Positions 19,093 to 27,938 of a DNA stretch of 64,000 nt are shown here, piece by piece (positions within the stretch are counted from its first letter, which is position 1; each line of letters begins with the position of its first letter). The stretch covers positions 1 through 64,000 of the forward strand of contig JAMLHW010000006.1 in assembly GCA_023954475.1 (NCBI GenBank), read 5' to 3'. The DNA comes from Anaerolineae bacterium (lineage in GTDB: Bacteria; Chloroflexota; Anaerolineae; Promineifilales; Promineifilaceae). The translations under genes were made by a program, and so were the position numbers. The notes below the pieces were generated by a model. It did not search any database, was not told the origin of the DNA, and saw only the letters and a list, made by a program, of their open reading frames with translations.

Positions 19093-19569
19093 ATGCTACC
19101 CATCTTTGTTTACGGCACACTGTTACCCGATCAGCCCAACTTCTTCTTATGGCGTGATGCGCTGACAAAAATAGTCCCTGCTCGCCTGAACAACGCGTGT
19201 CTTTACGACATGGGCATGTTCCCGATGCTGATTGAAGGGGTAAAAAGCTCCGTGCAGGGAGCCGTGGGTCATGTTAAAGTGGGGCAATACGCGCATGTGC
19301 TGGCGCAACTCGACAAACTGGAAGAGTTTGATCCGCAGCAGCCGGACACGTCAGCGTATCGGCGGGTAAAACGCACAGTCGTTGTCGCACCAGGCAATGC
19401 GATCGATGCGTGGGTTTACGTCGGCAACAAGGCCCTGATTGGGACACAGCCTGTGATTGCGTCGGGCGACTGGCTGGAACACACACACAACACGATGCTC
19501 GCTATTCGTGACTGGTGGGAGAATTGGGATCGATCACCGCTGTTTAGCGATAATCCAAAGCGAAAGTGA
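19093..19569 (+). CDS. Gamma-glutamylcyclotransferase-like (AIG2/GGCT fold) protein
   Basis: 158 aa. The N-terminus has the family signature FVYGTLLPDQPN, the loop that binds the gamma-glutamyl group, and LAQLDKLEEFDP supplies the conserved acidic residue expected for catalysis. The family cyclises gamma-glutamyl amines or amino acids to 5-oxoproline; the substrate here cannot be deduced. The start ATG 19093 has no clear ribosome site. The stop (19567-19569) overlaps a possible GTG start of the phosphofructokinase gene, so the two are probably co-transcribed. Confidence 0.82.
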   Translation: MLPIFVYGTLLPDQPNFFLWRDALTKIVPARLNNACLYDMGMFPMLIEGVKSSVQGAVGHVKVGQYAHVLAQLDKLEEFDPQQPDTSAYRRVKRTVVVAPGNAIDAWVYVGNKALIGTQPVIASGDWLEHTHNTMLAIRDWWENWDRSPLFSDNPKRK

Positions 19570-19622
19570 CCATCATTGCAAGCGAAATCGGTTTGTCAGT
19601 GACTGTAACCTGGACAAGAATC

Positions 19623-21857
19623 ATGATCAAAATTGGTGTATTGACAAGTGGCGGCGACGCGCAAGGCATGAACGCAGCCGTGCGGGCCGTTGTGCGGACC
19701 GGATTGGCGCACGGTGCAGACGTGTTTGCCATTCATGAAGGGTATCAAGGCATGATCGATGGCGGCAAGCGCATCCAGCGCATGAGTTGGAGCGATGTCG
19801 GCGGCATTTTGCATCAAGGCGGCACGATTATCGGATCGGCGCGTTGTATGGCGTTCCGTGAACGAGCAGGTCGCCTGCAGGCAGCTTACAATCTGGTATT
19901 GCACGGCATCGACCGGTTGGTTGTGATCGGCGGTGACGGGAGTCTGACCGGTGCTAATATCATGCGGCAGGAGTGGGCTGGTTTGTTGGCTGAATTGGCA
20001 GAACAGGGCCGAATTTCGGCCGAAAATGCCACAAAGTACGAACAACTCACCATCGCCGGATTGGTCGGTTCCATCGACAATGACACGGCGGGAACTGATA
20101 TGACCATTGGTGCTGACACAGCGCTGCACCGCATCACGGCGGCCATCGACGCAATCACCAGTACAGCGGCCAGTCACCAGCGCGCGTTTGTCGTTGAAGT
20201 GATGGGGCGGCATTGCGGTTATCTAGCGCTGATGAGCACCATTGCCGGTGGCGCCGATTGGGTTCTCATTCCCGAAAGTCCGCCGGATGTGGACGACTGG
20301 GAAACGACCATGTGCGACGTGTTGCGCAAGGGACGGGAAATCGGCCGACGTGACAGTATCGTTGTCATTGCTGAGGGGGCGATTGATCGGCAAGGCAATC
20401 ATATTTCGGCCGATTACGTCAAGCAAGTCCTCGAAAAGCGGCTCGGCGAAGATACACGCGTTACCATTCTCGGCCACGTGCAGCGTGGCGGCTCACCCAG
20501 CGCTTTCGACCGCAACATGAGCACAATGACTGGTGCTTATGCCGTGGAAGCGTTGCTCGAAGATGTCAATTACGGCAAGGCATTCCTCGTCGGCATGTCC
20601 GGCAACCAGATTACACAAAAACCACTGATGGAATGCATCGAACGCACCCATGCTGTGGCCGCCGCCATTGCGGCTCGCAATTTTGAGACGGCGATGGATT
20701 TGCGCGGCAGTTCGTTCCGGGAGAGCTTTGGAATTCTGCGCACATTGGTGCGGGCATTGCCCCATGATCCGCCACCGGGCCAGAAACCATTGCGACTGGC
20801 TGTGATGAATGCAGGCGCACCCGCACCCGGTATGAACATGGCCGTGCGCACAGCGGTGCGTCTTGGCGTCGACAAGGGTCACACCATGATCGGTATCAAT
20901 CATGGCTTTCGGGGCCTGGTTGAGGGCGATTTTCACGAACACGGCTGGATGAGTGTCAATGGCTGGATGAACATGGGTGGTTCTAATCTGGGAACCAATC
21001 GCACTGTACCTGACGGCAGCGATTTCTATGCCATTGCTCGCAACTTTGAGGAACACGCAATCGATGGCCTGCTCGTCATCGGGGGCTGGAGCGGATATCT
21101 GGCAGCATTGGAATTGTACAAACGCCGCGACGTGTTTCCGGCATTCAATATTCCGATTGTGCTTATGCCGGCGACCATTGACAATGATTTGCCCGGTTGT
21201 GAATTGAGTGTTGGTGCGGACACGGCACTCAATTCAATTATGGAGGCAGTGGACAAAATCAAGCAATCGGCCGTTGCATCGCGACGCGTATTTGTTGTCG
21301 AAGTGATGGGGCAATATTGCGGTTATCTGGCGCTAATGAGTGCGCTGGCGACGGGTGCCGAGCGGGTTTATTTGCCTGAAGAAGGCGTGACGCTGAGCGA
21401 CTTGGAGAAGGATGTTCGTGCATTGCAGACTGGCTTCCGCAAGGGTAAGCGACTGGGATTGATTATCCGCAATGAGAGCGCCAATGTTGTGTATACGACC
21501 CAGTTTATGGCGGCACTGTTTCAGGAGGAAGGTGGCGGCTTATACGATGTGCGTACGGCGATTTTGGGCCATTTGCAGCAGGGAGGTGATCCCACGCCTT
21601 TCGATCGGTTGCAAGCCAGCCGACTCGCGTACCGATGTATCAACTATCTGATCGAGCAGGCGGGCAGCGATGAGCCGCAAAGTGCAGCGGTAGGCATTGT
21701 TGGCAGCAAGGTGCGTTTTACATCAATGGATGATTTACCTCGCTTGATGGATGCGCTGCACAGACGGCCGAAAGAGCAATGGTGGTTACGGGTTCGGCCG
21801 ATTGCGTTGATCATGTCTCAGCCTGGCCCCGACGCAACGCCTGTTAGCGTCGGGTAA
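19623..21857 (+). CDS. Tandem (two-domain) 6-phosphofructokinase
   Basis: 744 aa, twice the usual bacterial length, made of two PfkA-like halves joined in tandem as in animal and fungal enzymes. N half (about 1-370): GGDGSLTGA (near 103), SIDNDTAGTD (near 150) and EVMGRHCGYLAL; all catalytic residues are present, and GGDGS points to ATP rather than pyrophosphate as donor. C half (from about 390): LRLAVMNAGAPAPGMN, then GGWSGY in place of GGDGS and MGQYCGYLAL in place of MGR; PATIDND is kept. So the C half looks catalytically damaged and may be regulatory. It acts in glycolysis. Start: ATG 19623 begins the fold; a GTG at 19566 overlapping the previous stop would add 19 residues and cannot be excluded. 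Confidence 0.92.
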   Translation: MIKIGVLTSGGDAQGMNAAVRAVVRTGLAHGADVFAIHEGYQGMIDGGKRIQRMSWSDVGGILHQGGTIIGSARCMAFRERAGRLQAAYNLVLHGIDRLVVIGGDGSLTGANIMRQEWAGLLAELAEQGRISAENATKYEQLTIAGLVGSIDNDTAGTDMTIGADTALHRITAAIDAITSTAASHQRAFVVEVMGRHCGYLALMSTIAGGADWVLIPESPPDVDDWETTMCDVLRKGREIGRRDSIVVIAEGAIDRQGNHISADYVKQVLEKRLGEDTRVTILGHVQRGGSPSAFDRNMSTMTGAYAVEALLEDVNYGKAFLVGMSGNQITQKPLMECIERTHAVAAAIAARNFETAMDLRGSSFRESFGILRTLVRALPHDPPPGQKPLRLAVMNAGAPAPGMNMAVRTAVRLGVDKGHTMIGINHGFRGLVEGDFHEHGWMSVNGWMNMGGSNLGTNRTVPDGSDFYAIARNFEEHAIDGLLVIGGWSGYLAALELYKRRDVFPAFNIPIVLMPATIDNDLPGCELSVGADTALNSIMEAVDKIKQSAVASRRVFVVEVMGQYCGYLALMSALATGAERVYLPEEGVTLSDLEKDVRALQTGFRKGKRLGLIIRNESANVVYTTQFMAALFQEEGGGLYDVRTAILGHLQQGGDPTPFDRLQASRLAYRCINYLIEQAGSDEPQSAAVGIVGSKVRFTSMDDLPRLMDALHRRPKEQWWLRVRPIALIMSQPGPDATPVSVG

Positions 21858-21873
21858 GATCAGAGACGCTATC

Positions 21874-21903
21874 TTGACAGCGCTGTTTTGTTCCAATTAC
21901 AAT
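21874..21903 (+). promoter_or_regulatory. Promoter of the DnaJ-family gene
   Basis: TTGACA (21874-21879), 18-base spacer, TACAAT (21898-21903). The leader is long (about 170 bases). No CIRCE element is visible, so a HrcA-type heat-shock control is not supported. Confidence 0.65.
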
Positions 21904-22083
21904 AAAGTATGAGGAGCGACTTAAGCCTTTTTCAACGGAACTGCGAAGTGAATACATTGTCTGAAACCCATTTGCCACAACGTTCGAATGGAATCCGGCT
22001 TTTGCGGTGCTGATATTCGCGCCGCGTTTTCGCGTCGCGTTAAGGAAACTTCACAAACTACAACAAGTCGCAAGAAAGGACGT

Positions 22084-23013
22084 ATGGAGTACAAGGATTA
22101 CTATAAAATCCTCGGTGTAGATAAACAGGCTGACGAGAAAGCTATCAAGAAAGCGTACCGTGATCTGGCACGACGTTATCATCCGGATCGCAATCCCGGT
22201 GACAATTCGGCCGAAGAGAAGTTCAAAGAGATCAACGAAGCATACGAAGTCATCGGCAACGCGGAAAACCGCGCCAAATACGATCAACTGGGCAGTAACT
22301 ACCATCGCTATCAGCAGATGGGCGGCGCACCTGGTGGATTTGACTACGGTCAGTGGGGTGGGTACGGCAATGCGCAGACGTTCAACTTCGAAGATTTGAA
22401 CGGTTTGTTCGGCGGCGGCGCCAGCATGGGTGGCGACGGTGGCTTTTCCGACTTCTTCCGCACGTTTTTCAGTGGTGGCAGGGGATCGCGTGTCAATGCC
22501 CAGCCTCTTCATCGCGATCTCGAGCAGGAAATTGAGATTTCGCTTGATGAAGCGTATCACGGAACAACGCGTGTCCTGGTCAGCGAGGACGGCAGCCGAA
22601 TCAAGGCAGCAATTCCCAAAGGCGCGCGTACCGGCACCAAGATTCGCCTGCGCGGTCGCGGCATCGAAGGTGGTGACCTGTACTTGATTGTTAAAGTATT
22701 GACGCATCCGGTGTTTAAGCGACAGGGCAATAACTTGCATTCAACGGTTGCTGTCGATCATTTGACCGCCATACTCGGTGGACAGGTGAAGGTGCCGACG
22801 ATGCGTGGCCCGGTCAATCTCAAAATTCCGGCCGGGACACAATCAGGGCGTAAGTTCAGATTGAGTGGCCGTGGTATGCCACACCTCAAGCGCGCCGACG
22901 AGTTTGGCGATCTGTTGGTCACAGTGGAAATTCACGTGCCGACAACGTTGAGTGAAGAGGAGCGTGCATTGTATAAGCAGTTAGCTGAGTTATCTACGAC
23001 AGGAGGCACTTAG
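22084..23013 (+). CDS. DnaJ-class co-chaperone (CbpA-like, no zinc finger)
   Basis: 309 aa. J domain at 1-70 with the essential HPD (33-35), which stimulates DnaK ATPase; a Gly/Phe-rich linker at about 75-140 (GGFDYGQWGGYGNAQTFNFEDLNGLFGGG); then two C-terminal beta domains (LDEAYHGTTRVLV, GARTGTKIRLRGRG, FKRQGNNLH, IPAGTQSGRKFRLSGRGMP). The Cys-rich zinc finger of DnaJ proper is absent, so it is a type II J protein like CbpA. The ATG has AAAGGA 6 bases upstream; in-frame sequence before it lacks homology. Promoter at 21874. Confidence 0.93.
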   Translation: MEYKDYYKILGVDKQADEKAIKKAYRDLARRYHPDRNPGDNSAEEKFKEINEAYEVIGNAENRAKYDQLGSNYHRYQQMGGAPGGFDYGQWGGYGNAQTFNFEDLNGLFGGGASMGGDGGFSDFFRTFFSGGRGSRVNAQPLHRDLEQEIEISLDEAYHGTTRVLVSEDGSRIKAAIPKGARTGTKIRLRGRGIEGGDLYLIVKVLTHPVFKRQGNNLHSTVAVDHLTAILGGQVKVPTMRGPVNLKIPAGTQSGRKFRLSGRGMPHLKRADEFGDLLVTVEIHVPTTLSEEERALYKQLAELSTTGGT

Positions 23014-23226
23014 TAAGTTGGTTGGAGTGGGGGTTTCGGCCGAAAGCCGGCTGATTTTAGTGGCGGCTACTGATTCGGTCATGTGAAAGGAAATTGTTAT
23101 TTTGGATGGGCGATTTGCTGGCGACTTCATGATGAAAAAGTAACTTCCTGGACATCCTGCATTGGAGTCCGTCGAGAGACTATGTAGTTACTGGAAAAAG
23201 GAAAAACCAATTGAAAAAGGTGTAAT

Positions 23227-24420
23227 ATGAAGACAAGAATTCGCAGTCAGATCGTCATTTTGGGCGCGATCATCGCGCTGTTTGCAGTGTCATGTGCCCA
23301 ACCCTCTCCATCGGCTTCCGCGCCAGATCCTGTCGACCTTGGTGTGATAGAGACAGCAGTTACGGAAGTTGTTGAAGCCGGTTCTGAATTAATCAACACA
23401 AGCTCACCCCCAACGAGCCAACCCACGGCTGCTATTGCGCAGGCGCCTTCGCTTATGGACCTTGAGGATGTGCTTGTCAATCTATATGAGCAGACTAATC
23501 CATCTGTCGTTTTTATTCTGACACTGGCCGGCACGACGCCACTTGGCAGTGGCAGCGGCTTTGTCTTTGACAATCAAGGTCATGTGGTCACAAACAATCA
23601 TGTCGTTGCTGACGGCACATCATACGAGATTGTATTCTCTAACGGCGAACGGTCTCGAGGTGATGTCATCGGTGCCGACGCTGATGCCGATCTCGCTGTA
23701 ATTGAGCTGGATGAGGTTCCAGAAGGCATTGAACCGCTTCCACTGGCTGATTTCAGTACGGTTAGCGTTGGGCAGTTTGCCGTTGCCATCGGTAATCCGT
23801 TTGGACAACAAGGCTCAATGTCACTGGGCATTATCAGTGGGTTGGGTCGTTCGTTGCCGGGTGAATTCGATCCACAGACATTTGGTGCGTATTCATTACC
23901 CCAGGTGATTCAAACTGATGCTCCGATCAATCCGGGTAACTCCGGTGGGCCGCTGCTCAATCTGGACGGTGAAGTGATCGGCATCAATGCGGCAATCCGC
24001 AGCGATACGGGTGTAAACTCCGGGGTCGGGTTTTCCATTCCGGTTGTAGCCGTCGAACGCATTGTGCCTGAGTTGATCGCCAGCGGAAAATACACGTATC
24101 CGCGCATGGGCGTGTCTATTGATTCTGACATCAGTCTGGCTCAACAAGAGGCGTTGGGTCTGGCGCAGACGACAGGCGCTTATGTGACGGAGGTTTCAAC
24201 GGGAACGGCAGCAGAGAGAGCCGGCCTGCGTGGCGCTAATCGCACGACAGGTTTAGGTGGCGATTTGATTGTCAAAATGGACGGTCAGGAGATTCGCGAC
24301 TTTTCTGACCTGAACAGTTTCCTGGTTTTTGAAACGGAACCTGGTCAGACTATTGTTGTAACGGTTTTGCGTGACGGTGAATTACTCGATTTACCATTGA
24401 CGTTGGATGCTAGACCGTAG
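23227..24420 (+). CDS. HtrA/DegP-like S1C serine protease, lipoprotein
   Basis: 397 aa. A signal peptide with possible lipobox AVSC (Cys at about 23) is followed by a Ser/Pro/Thr-rich spacer to about 75, a trypsin-like domain with triad His125 (TNNHVVADG), Asp155 (DADLAVIEL) and Ser239 (NPGNSGGPL), and one PDZ domain (from about 300; AERAGLRGANRTTGLGGDLIVKMDGQEI). It degrades or refolds damaged proteins outside the membrane. AAAAGG lies upstream of the ATG. It has a dedicated terminator built around the iterated palindrome. Confidence 0.94.
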   Translation: MKTRIRSQIVILGAIIALFAVSCAQPSPSASAPDPVDLGVIETAVTEVVEAGSELINTSSPPTSQPTAAIAQAPSLMDLEDVLVNLYEQTNPSVVFILTLAGTTPLGSGSGFVFDNQGHVVTNNHVVADGTSYEIVFSNGERSRGDVIGADADADLAVIELDEVPEGIEPLPLADFSTVSVGQFAVAIGNPFGQQGSMSLGIISGLGRSLPGEFDPQTFGAYSLPQVIQTDAPINPGNSGGPLLNLDGEVIGINAAIRSDTGVNSGVGFSIPVVAVERIVPELIASGKYTYPRMGVSIDSDISLAQQEALGLAQTTGAYVTEVSTGTAAERAGLRGANRTTGLGGDLIVKMDGQEIRDFSDLNSFLVFETEPGQTIVVTVLRDGELLDLPLTLDARP

Positions 24421-24429
24421 TTGATGAGG

Positions 24430-24470
24430 GATGGGGTTTCGGCCGAAATCCCATCCTATATTATTTTTTT
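24430..24470 (+). terminator. Terminator of the HtrA gene whose stem contains TTCGGCCGAA
   Basis: GATGGGGTTTC (24430-24440) pairs with GAAATCCCATC (24445-24455), with one G-U pair, around GGCC; the T run is 24464-24470. The centre is the iterated palindrome TTCGGCCGAA (24438-24447). Confidence 0.75.
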
Positions 24471-24575
24471 GTTGCAGTTCGAAAAAGAGTTTCCTCTTTC
24501 TAACTGCACAATTAGTGAGTGAGCTAGCCGCACCTTCGTGGCGATATTGCTCTTTAACAGATCAAGGAGGTTGGA

Positions 24576-25679
24576 ATGATCACACAGGACGATTTGCAGG
24601 TACTTATCGCTTTCGATGCCACCCCTTACCTGGTTTACAGCGCCTACGTTGATACAGACATGCGCCATGAAACGCTCGATGCGGTCAAATTGCGCATCCG
24701 TAGTATGCTTAAAGAAAACGACGGGATGCCTTCGCGCGATCAGGAATCTATTGAGCATTATCTCGACCTCGAATTTGACTGGACGAAACCGGGCGTAGCG
24801 ATTTTCACCTGTGCAGCCCGCGATTATTTTGACGCCTTTCCAGCAAACGTATCGTTCCGCAATCGCTTGCGGGTTGGGCCTCGGCCTTATGTCAAACCGC
24901 TGGCTCATTATCTTGACTATTATGCTCACTATGGGGTAATCCTGGTCGACAAGCTGGGAGCACGTTTTTTTGAGTTCCATCTCGGTGAGTTACAGCGCTA
25001 TGATAGTGCGCTGGGTGAAGACGTACGCAAACTCAAGCGAGGCAGTGGATCGACAGCAACAGGTATGCGCGGTGGCAATCCGGGTGCACGACACGAACAT
25101 GAAGTGGTTAATCGCAACTTACGTGAAATGGCTCAGATTTCGGCCGATTTCTTTGCCGATAGTCGTATCCGCCGTCTTTTCATTGGCGGTAGCGCAGAAA
25201 CAGTTGCTCAATTCCAGGAATATCTGCCGAAAAAGCTACTGAGTTGTATTGCCGGCACGTTTGCGATAGACATGACAGCCAATGATTCTGAGGTGCGCGA
25301 TCTCACGCTGGAACTGCTCAAAGAATCAAACAACGAGCGTGAACACAGGCTCGTCGAACAAATGGTAACTACCGCTGCTAAAGGTGGTGCCGCGACAGCC
25401 GGCCTCGAAGAAACACTGAAAGCTGTGCGTGAAGGCCGAGTTGACACCTTGATTGTTAGCGACGGTTATCGCGCACCCGGTTACTTCCACTCCGAATCTG
25501 GTTTTGTCACATCCAGCCTTGCTTTTAGCCCCTATCCGTCAGATGCTATCGACTCGGTTGACGACATCGTCGACGTCGCCGTGGCCCGTACAGTAGAGCA
25601 GGGCGGGCAACTGGAAGTGATCAGCAACCACCCCGATTTGGAAGACGTAGAGCGAATTGGCGCTATATTGCGCTATTGA
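24576..25679 (+). CDS. Bacterial eRF1-like (baeRF) family protein
   Basis: 367 aa with a perfect AAGGAGG site before ATG 24576. The layout is that of the bacterial relatives of archaeal/eukaryotic release factor 1: an N-terminal domain (LQVLIAFDATPYLVYSAYVDTD), a central domain of the eRF1 domain-2 type (YGVILVDKLGARFFEFHLGEL ... ADFFADSRIRRLFIGGSAETV), and a C-terminal ribosomal-L30-like domain (LKAVREGRVDTLIVSDGYRAPGY). Around the place of the GGQ loop the sequence is Gly-rich (RGGNPGARHEHE) but lacks a strict GGQ. Such proteins are proposed to act on stalled or hibernating ribosomes or to hydrolyse peptidyl-tRNA; the exact job is unproven. Its own terminator follows. Confidence 0.75.
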   Translation: MITQDDLQVLIAFDATPYLVYSAYVDTDMRHETLDAVKLRIRSMLKENDGMPSRDQESIEHYLDLEFDWTKPGVAIFTCAARDYFDAFPANVSFRNRLRVGPRPYVKPLAHYLDYYAHYGVILVDKLGARFFEFHLGELQRYDSALGEDVRKLKRGSGSTATGMRGGNPGARHEHEVVNRNLREMAQISADFFADSRIRRLFIGGSAETVAQFQEYLPKKLLSCIAGTFAIDMTANDSEVRDLTLELLKESNNEREHRLVEQMVTTAAKGGAATAGLEETLKAVREGRVDTLIVSDGYRAPGYFHSESGFVTSSLAFSPYPSDAIDSVDDIVDVAVARTVEQGGQLEVISNHPDLEDVERIGAILRY

Positions 25680-25709
25680 GCTTCAAAGCAACCATATCTC
25701 ATAAGCGAT

Positions 25710-25739
25710 GAGGCGGCCCACCGGGCCGTCTCTTTTTTT
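25710..25739 (+). terminator. Terminator of the eRF1-like gene
   Basis: 10-bp stem (GAGGCGGCCC, 25710-25719, with 25723-25732; one G-U pair), 3-base loop, seven T (25733-25739). Confidence 0.85.
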
Positions 25740-25848
25740 GCCGTTTCCATCTATCTTGCCATCCTGTATTTGCATGTATTAAGCTAAGCAAAAACAGGCA
25801 GCACAGAACGTCACCCGATCCATTTTCTGCGATGTCGCGCCATCAAGG

Positions 25849-25854
25849 TATAAT
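25849..25854 (+). promoter_or_regulatory. -10 box upstream of the membrane-protein operon
   Basis: Perfect TATAAT 46 bases before the ATG at 25900; the -35 region (25825-25831, TTCTGC) is weak. Confidence 0.4.
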
Positions 25855-25899
25855 ATCTGGAGTCGTATTGCGACTGTTCTGAATTGGAGAGAAGAGATT

Positions 25900-26976
25900 A
25901 TGACACCTGCATCTCCCACATTACGCCCATTGACCATGTCGCAGTTGTTGGACAAGTCCGTTCGTGTCTTTCGCGCTCACTTTTGGACATTATTGGGAAT
26001 CGTCGCCATTCTGCAGATACCTGTCGTCATTATCAACGCCTTTTTTGCCGGAAGAAGTCTATTTGATCTGGTAGGTATTTTGGCATTTGATCCCTTTCAG
26101 CCTATTCCTACTAGCGGCAGTGGCATCAATTCCTTGGGGACGCTGGCCTCGTTGATCACGGCTTTACTGGCGCAGTTGGGCAACGCAGCGCTTTGTTGGG
26201 CTGTTGCTGCGGCGTTGTTAGGCGACCGCATTTCCATTGGTTCTGCGTACAGTCAATTGCGTGCACGTTGGCCATCGGTTGTGGGGTTGTGGTTCCTGAC
26301 CACCGTCATTTCAATTGCGTTGGGCATCTGGTGGATTATTGCCTGTTTCATTGGCTGGTTTACGGGCCTGGGTATGCTGATATTCTTCAACTTTGTCATC
26401 TCGCCGTTGGCGCTGGTCATCATCATGGTCGAGGGGCGCACGGTATGGGATGCGTTGCCACGTGCATGGAATCTGGCCAGGCAACGGTTTTGGTGGGTGC
26501 TTTTTCTTGTTATCTTCCTGTCTGTTTTTGGCCAAGCATTGATCGCCGGTCTACAAGCAGTTCTGATAAGCGGCCTGGGCGTATTTCTGGTTGATCAGGG
26601 GTTGAGCGGTGACTTTGCCGGTTTTGTTCCTGCAGCCGTCTTGATCAATGTAGCCACTCTTCTGTTGGGGTTGTTGATTTTGCCCGTTTATTGGACAGGT
26701 ATGTCGGCGCTGTATCTCGACTTGCGTGTACGCTTTGAAGGTACTGATCTGGCGTTGCAACTGGCACATGTTGATGTGGAGACGGCCGAAACAAGTGCGC
26801 CGACCATGGCGCAGGTTGCGGCAGCCCCACGTGCTGCAGTGCGTCGAGTGATGCCACAAGGCGGTGAATGGATGTCGTTTCTGGCGCTTACCGTAGGGCC
26901 ATTTGTGCTGCTTGTGCTGGTATACGGTGTTTTGGTAGCTTTGGCCTTTTTCCTGGTTTCGGTGGCCGGTTTTTGA
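25900..26976 (+). CDS. Multi-pass membrane protein, first gene of the MoxR-DUF58 operon
   Basis: 358 aa with GGAGAG upstream of ATG 25900. About six to seven membrane segments are visible, for example FWTLLGIVAILQIPVVIINAFF, LWFLTTVISIALGIWWIIACFI and a C-terminal WMSFLALTVGPFVLLVLVYGVL. The layout (LLDKSVRVFRAHFWTLLGI at the start, EGRTVWDALPRAWNLARQRFWWVL in the middle) resembles membrane proteins of the glycerophosphodiester-phosphodiesterase membrane-domain type, which often accompany DUF4129 genes. No catalytic residues are recognisable. The following gene starts only 8 bases later, so they share a transcript. Confidence 0.75.
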   Translation: MTPASPTLRPLTMSQLLDKSVRVFRAHFWTLLGIVAILQIPVVIINAFFAGRSLFDLVGILAFDPFQPIPTSGSGINSLGTLASLITALLAQLGNAALCWAVAAALLGDRISIGSAYSQLRARWPSVVGLWFLTTVISIALGIWWIIACFIGWFTGLGMLIFFNFVISPLALVIIMVEGRTVWDALPRAWNLARQRFWWVLFLVIFLSVFGQALIAGLQAVLISGLGVFLVDQGLSGDFAGFVPAAVLINVATLLLGLLILPVYWTGMSALYLDLRVRFEGTDLALQLAHVDVETAETSAPTMAQVAAAPRAAVRRVMPQGGEWMSFLALTVGPFVLLVLVYGVLVALAFFLVSVAGF

Positions 26977-26984
26977 GCGACGCG

Positions 26985-27938
26985 ATGCGCATACGTGGGT
27001 GGTCGGTGTCCGTGACGATGGTTTTGGCGCTGCTTGTCGGTGTGGCGACGCTGCATGCCCAGGTTGTCGATCCGTTGCCGGAGACTGCCTATTGGGAACT
27101 GGTTGCCCGCACGCGTGAGATTGTGGAGTTGGGCGAAGACCTGGACGCCATTTCGGCCGAATGGGAAGCTATCCACACGATTCTGCTGGCAGATGGGCGC
27201 ATGATGCCCATCGATACCAGCTACGTGACAGGATTGCTGTCGGCCGAACCCGTTGATCGTACTGCCGCACTCAGTGCATTGGATGCATTGACCGCCGCTA
27301 CATCGACCTGGCGTTCGACACCGGCCAATCCGACGGCAGCAGACAGCCTGGCAACCATTCTCGACCGTTCTGAATTCGACTATGCCGTGCAACCACCGTC
27401 CTTGTGGGAGACATTGGGGCAGCGGGTGCTTGAATTGTTGTTTGGCTCAGAGACAATCGGTACATTCGCCAGGTTGATGTCGCAATTGTGGCCGGTTATT
27501 GCAATCGCTGTGATTGTCGGCGCAGCTGTCTATATTGTGCGTAGCTTTTTCAACCAGTTTGCGCAGAATGTTGATTTATCGGCCGATGATCCCCATGTCC
27601 CCAACCTGACTGTAGCCGGCGCGCGTAACCGCGCTCTCGAACGCGCCACCGACGGTGATTACCGCGATGCTGTCCGTTACCTCTATCTGGCAACCCTGCT
27701 TCATCTGGACGAGCAAGGCATACTTGATTACGACCGCACCAGAACGAATCGCGAATATGTGCGCAGCGTGCGTACTAATCCCGCCGTAGCGGCTGACTTG
27801 CAGGCTGTCGTACACGTTTTCGACGAGACATGGTATGGCTATCATCCATTGAGTGCGTCCGCCTATACGGCTTATGCGGCGCGTATCAATGCTCTCGTCG
27901 ATGGTAAGCGTGCGCCGGTTGTGGAGGGCACTGGATAA
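26985..27938 (+). CDS. DUF4129 domain protein
   Basis: 317 aa. Signal sequence at 1-25 (MVLALLVGVATLHAQ), an extracytoplasmic helical region, one membrane helix (WPVIAIAVIVGAAVYIVRSFF, near 170), and a cytoplasmic C-terminal DUF4129 domain (DAVRYLYLATLLHLDEQGILDY ... TNREYVRSV ... VVHVFDETWYGYHPLSASAY). DUF4129 is often fused to or next to transglutaminase, DUF58 and MoxR proteins; its biochemical role is unknown. ATG 26985 is chosen; a TTG at 26973 overlapping the previous stop is possible. It overlaps the next gene by one base (TAATG). Confidence 0.85.
   Translation: MRIRGWSVSVTMVLALLVGVATLHAQVVDPLPETAYWELVARTREIVELGEDLDAISAEWEAIHTILLADGRMMPIDTSYVTGLLSAEPVDRTAALSALDALTAATSTWRSTPANPTAADSLATILDRSEFDYAVQPPSLWETLGQRVLELLFGSETIGTFARLMSQLWPVIAIAVIVGAAVYIVRSFFNQFAQNVDLSADDPHVPNLTVAGARNRALERATDGDYRDAVRYLYLATLLHLDEQGILDYDRTRTNREYVRSVRTNPAVAADLQAVVHVFDETWYGYHPLSASAYTAYAARINALVDGKRAPVVEGTG

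Noticed and set aside
21904-22083. Heat-shock CIRCE element in the long leader of the DnaJ-family gene
   Set aside because: No TTAGCACTC-N9-GAGTGCTAA-like repeat is present.
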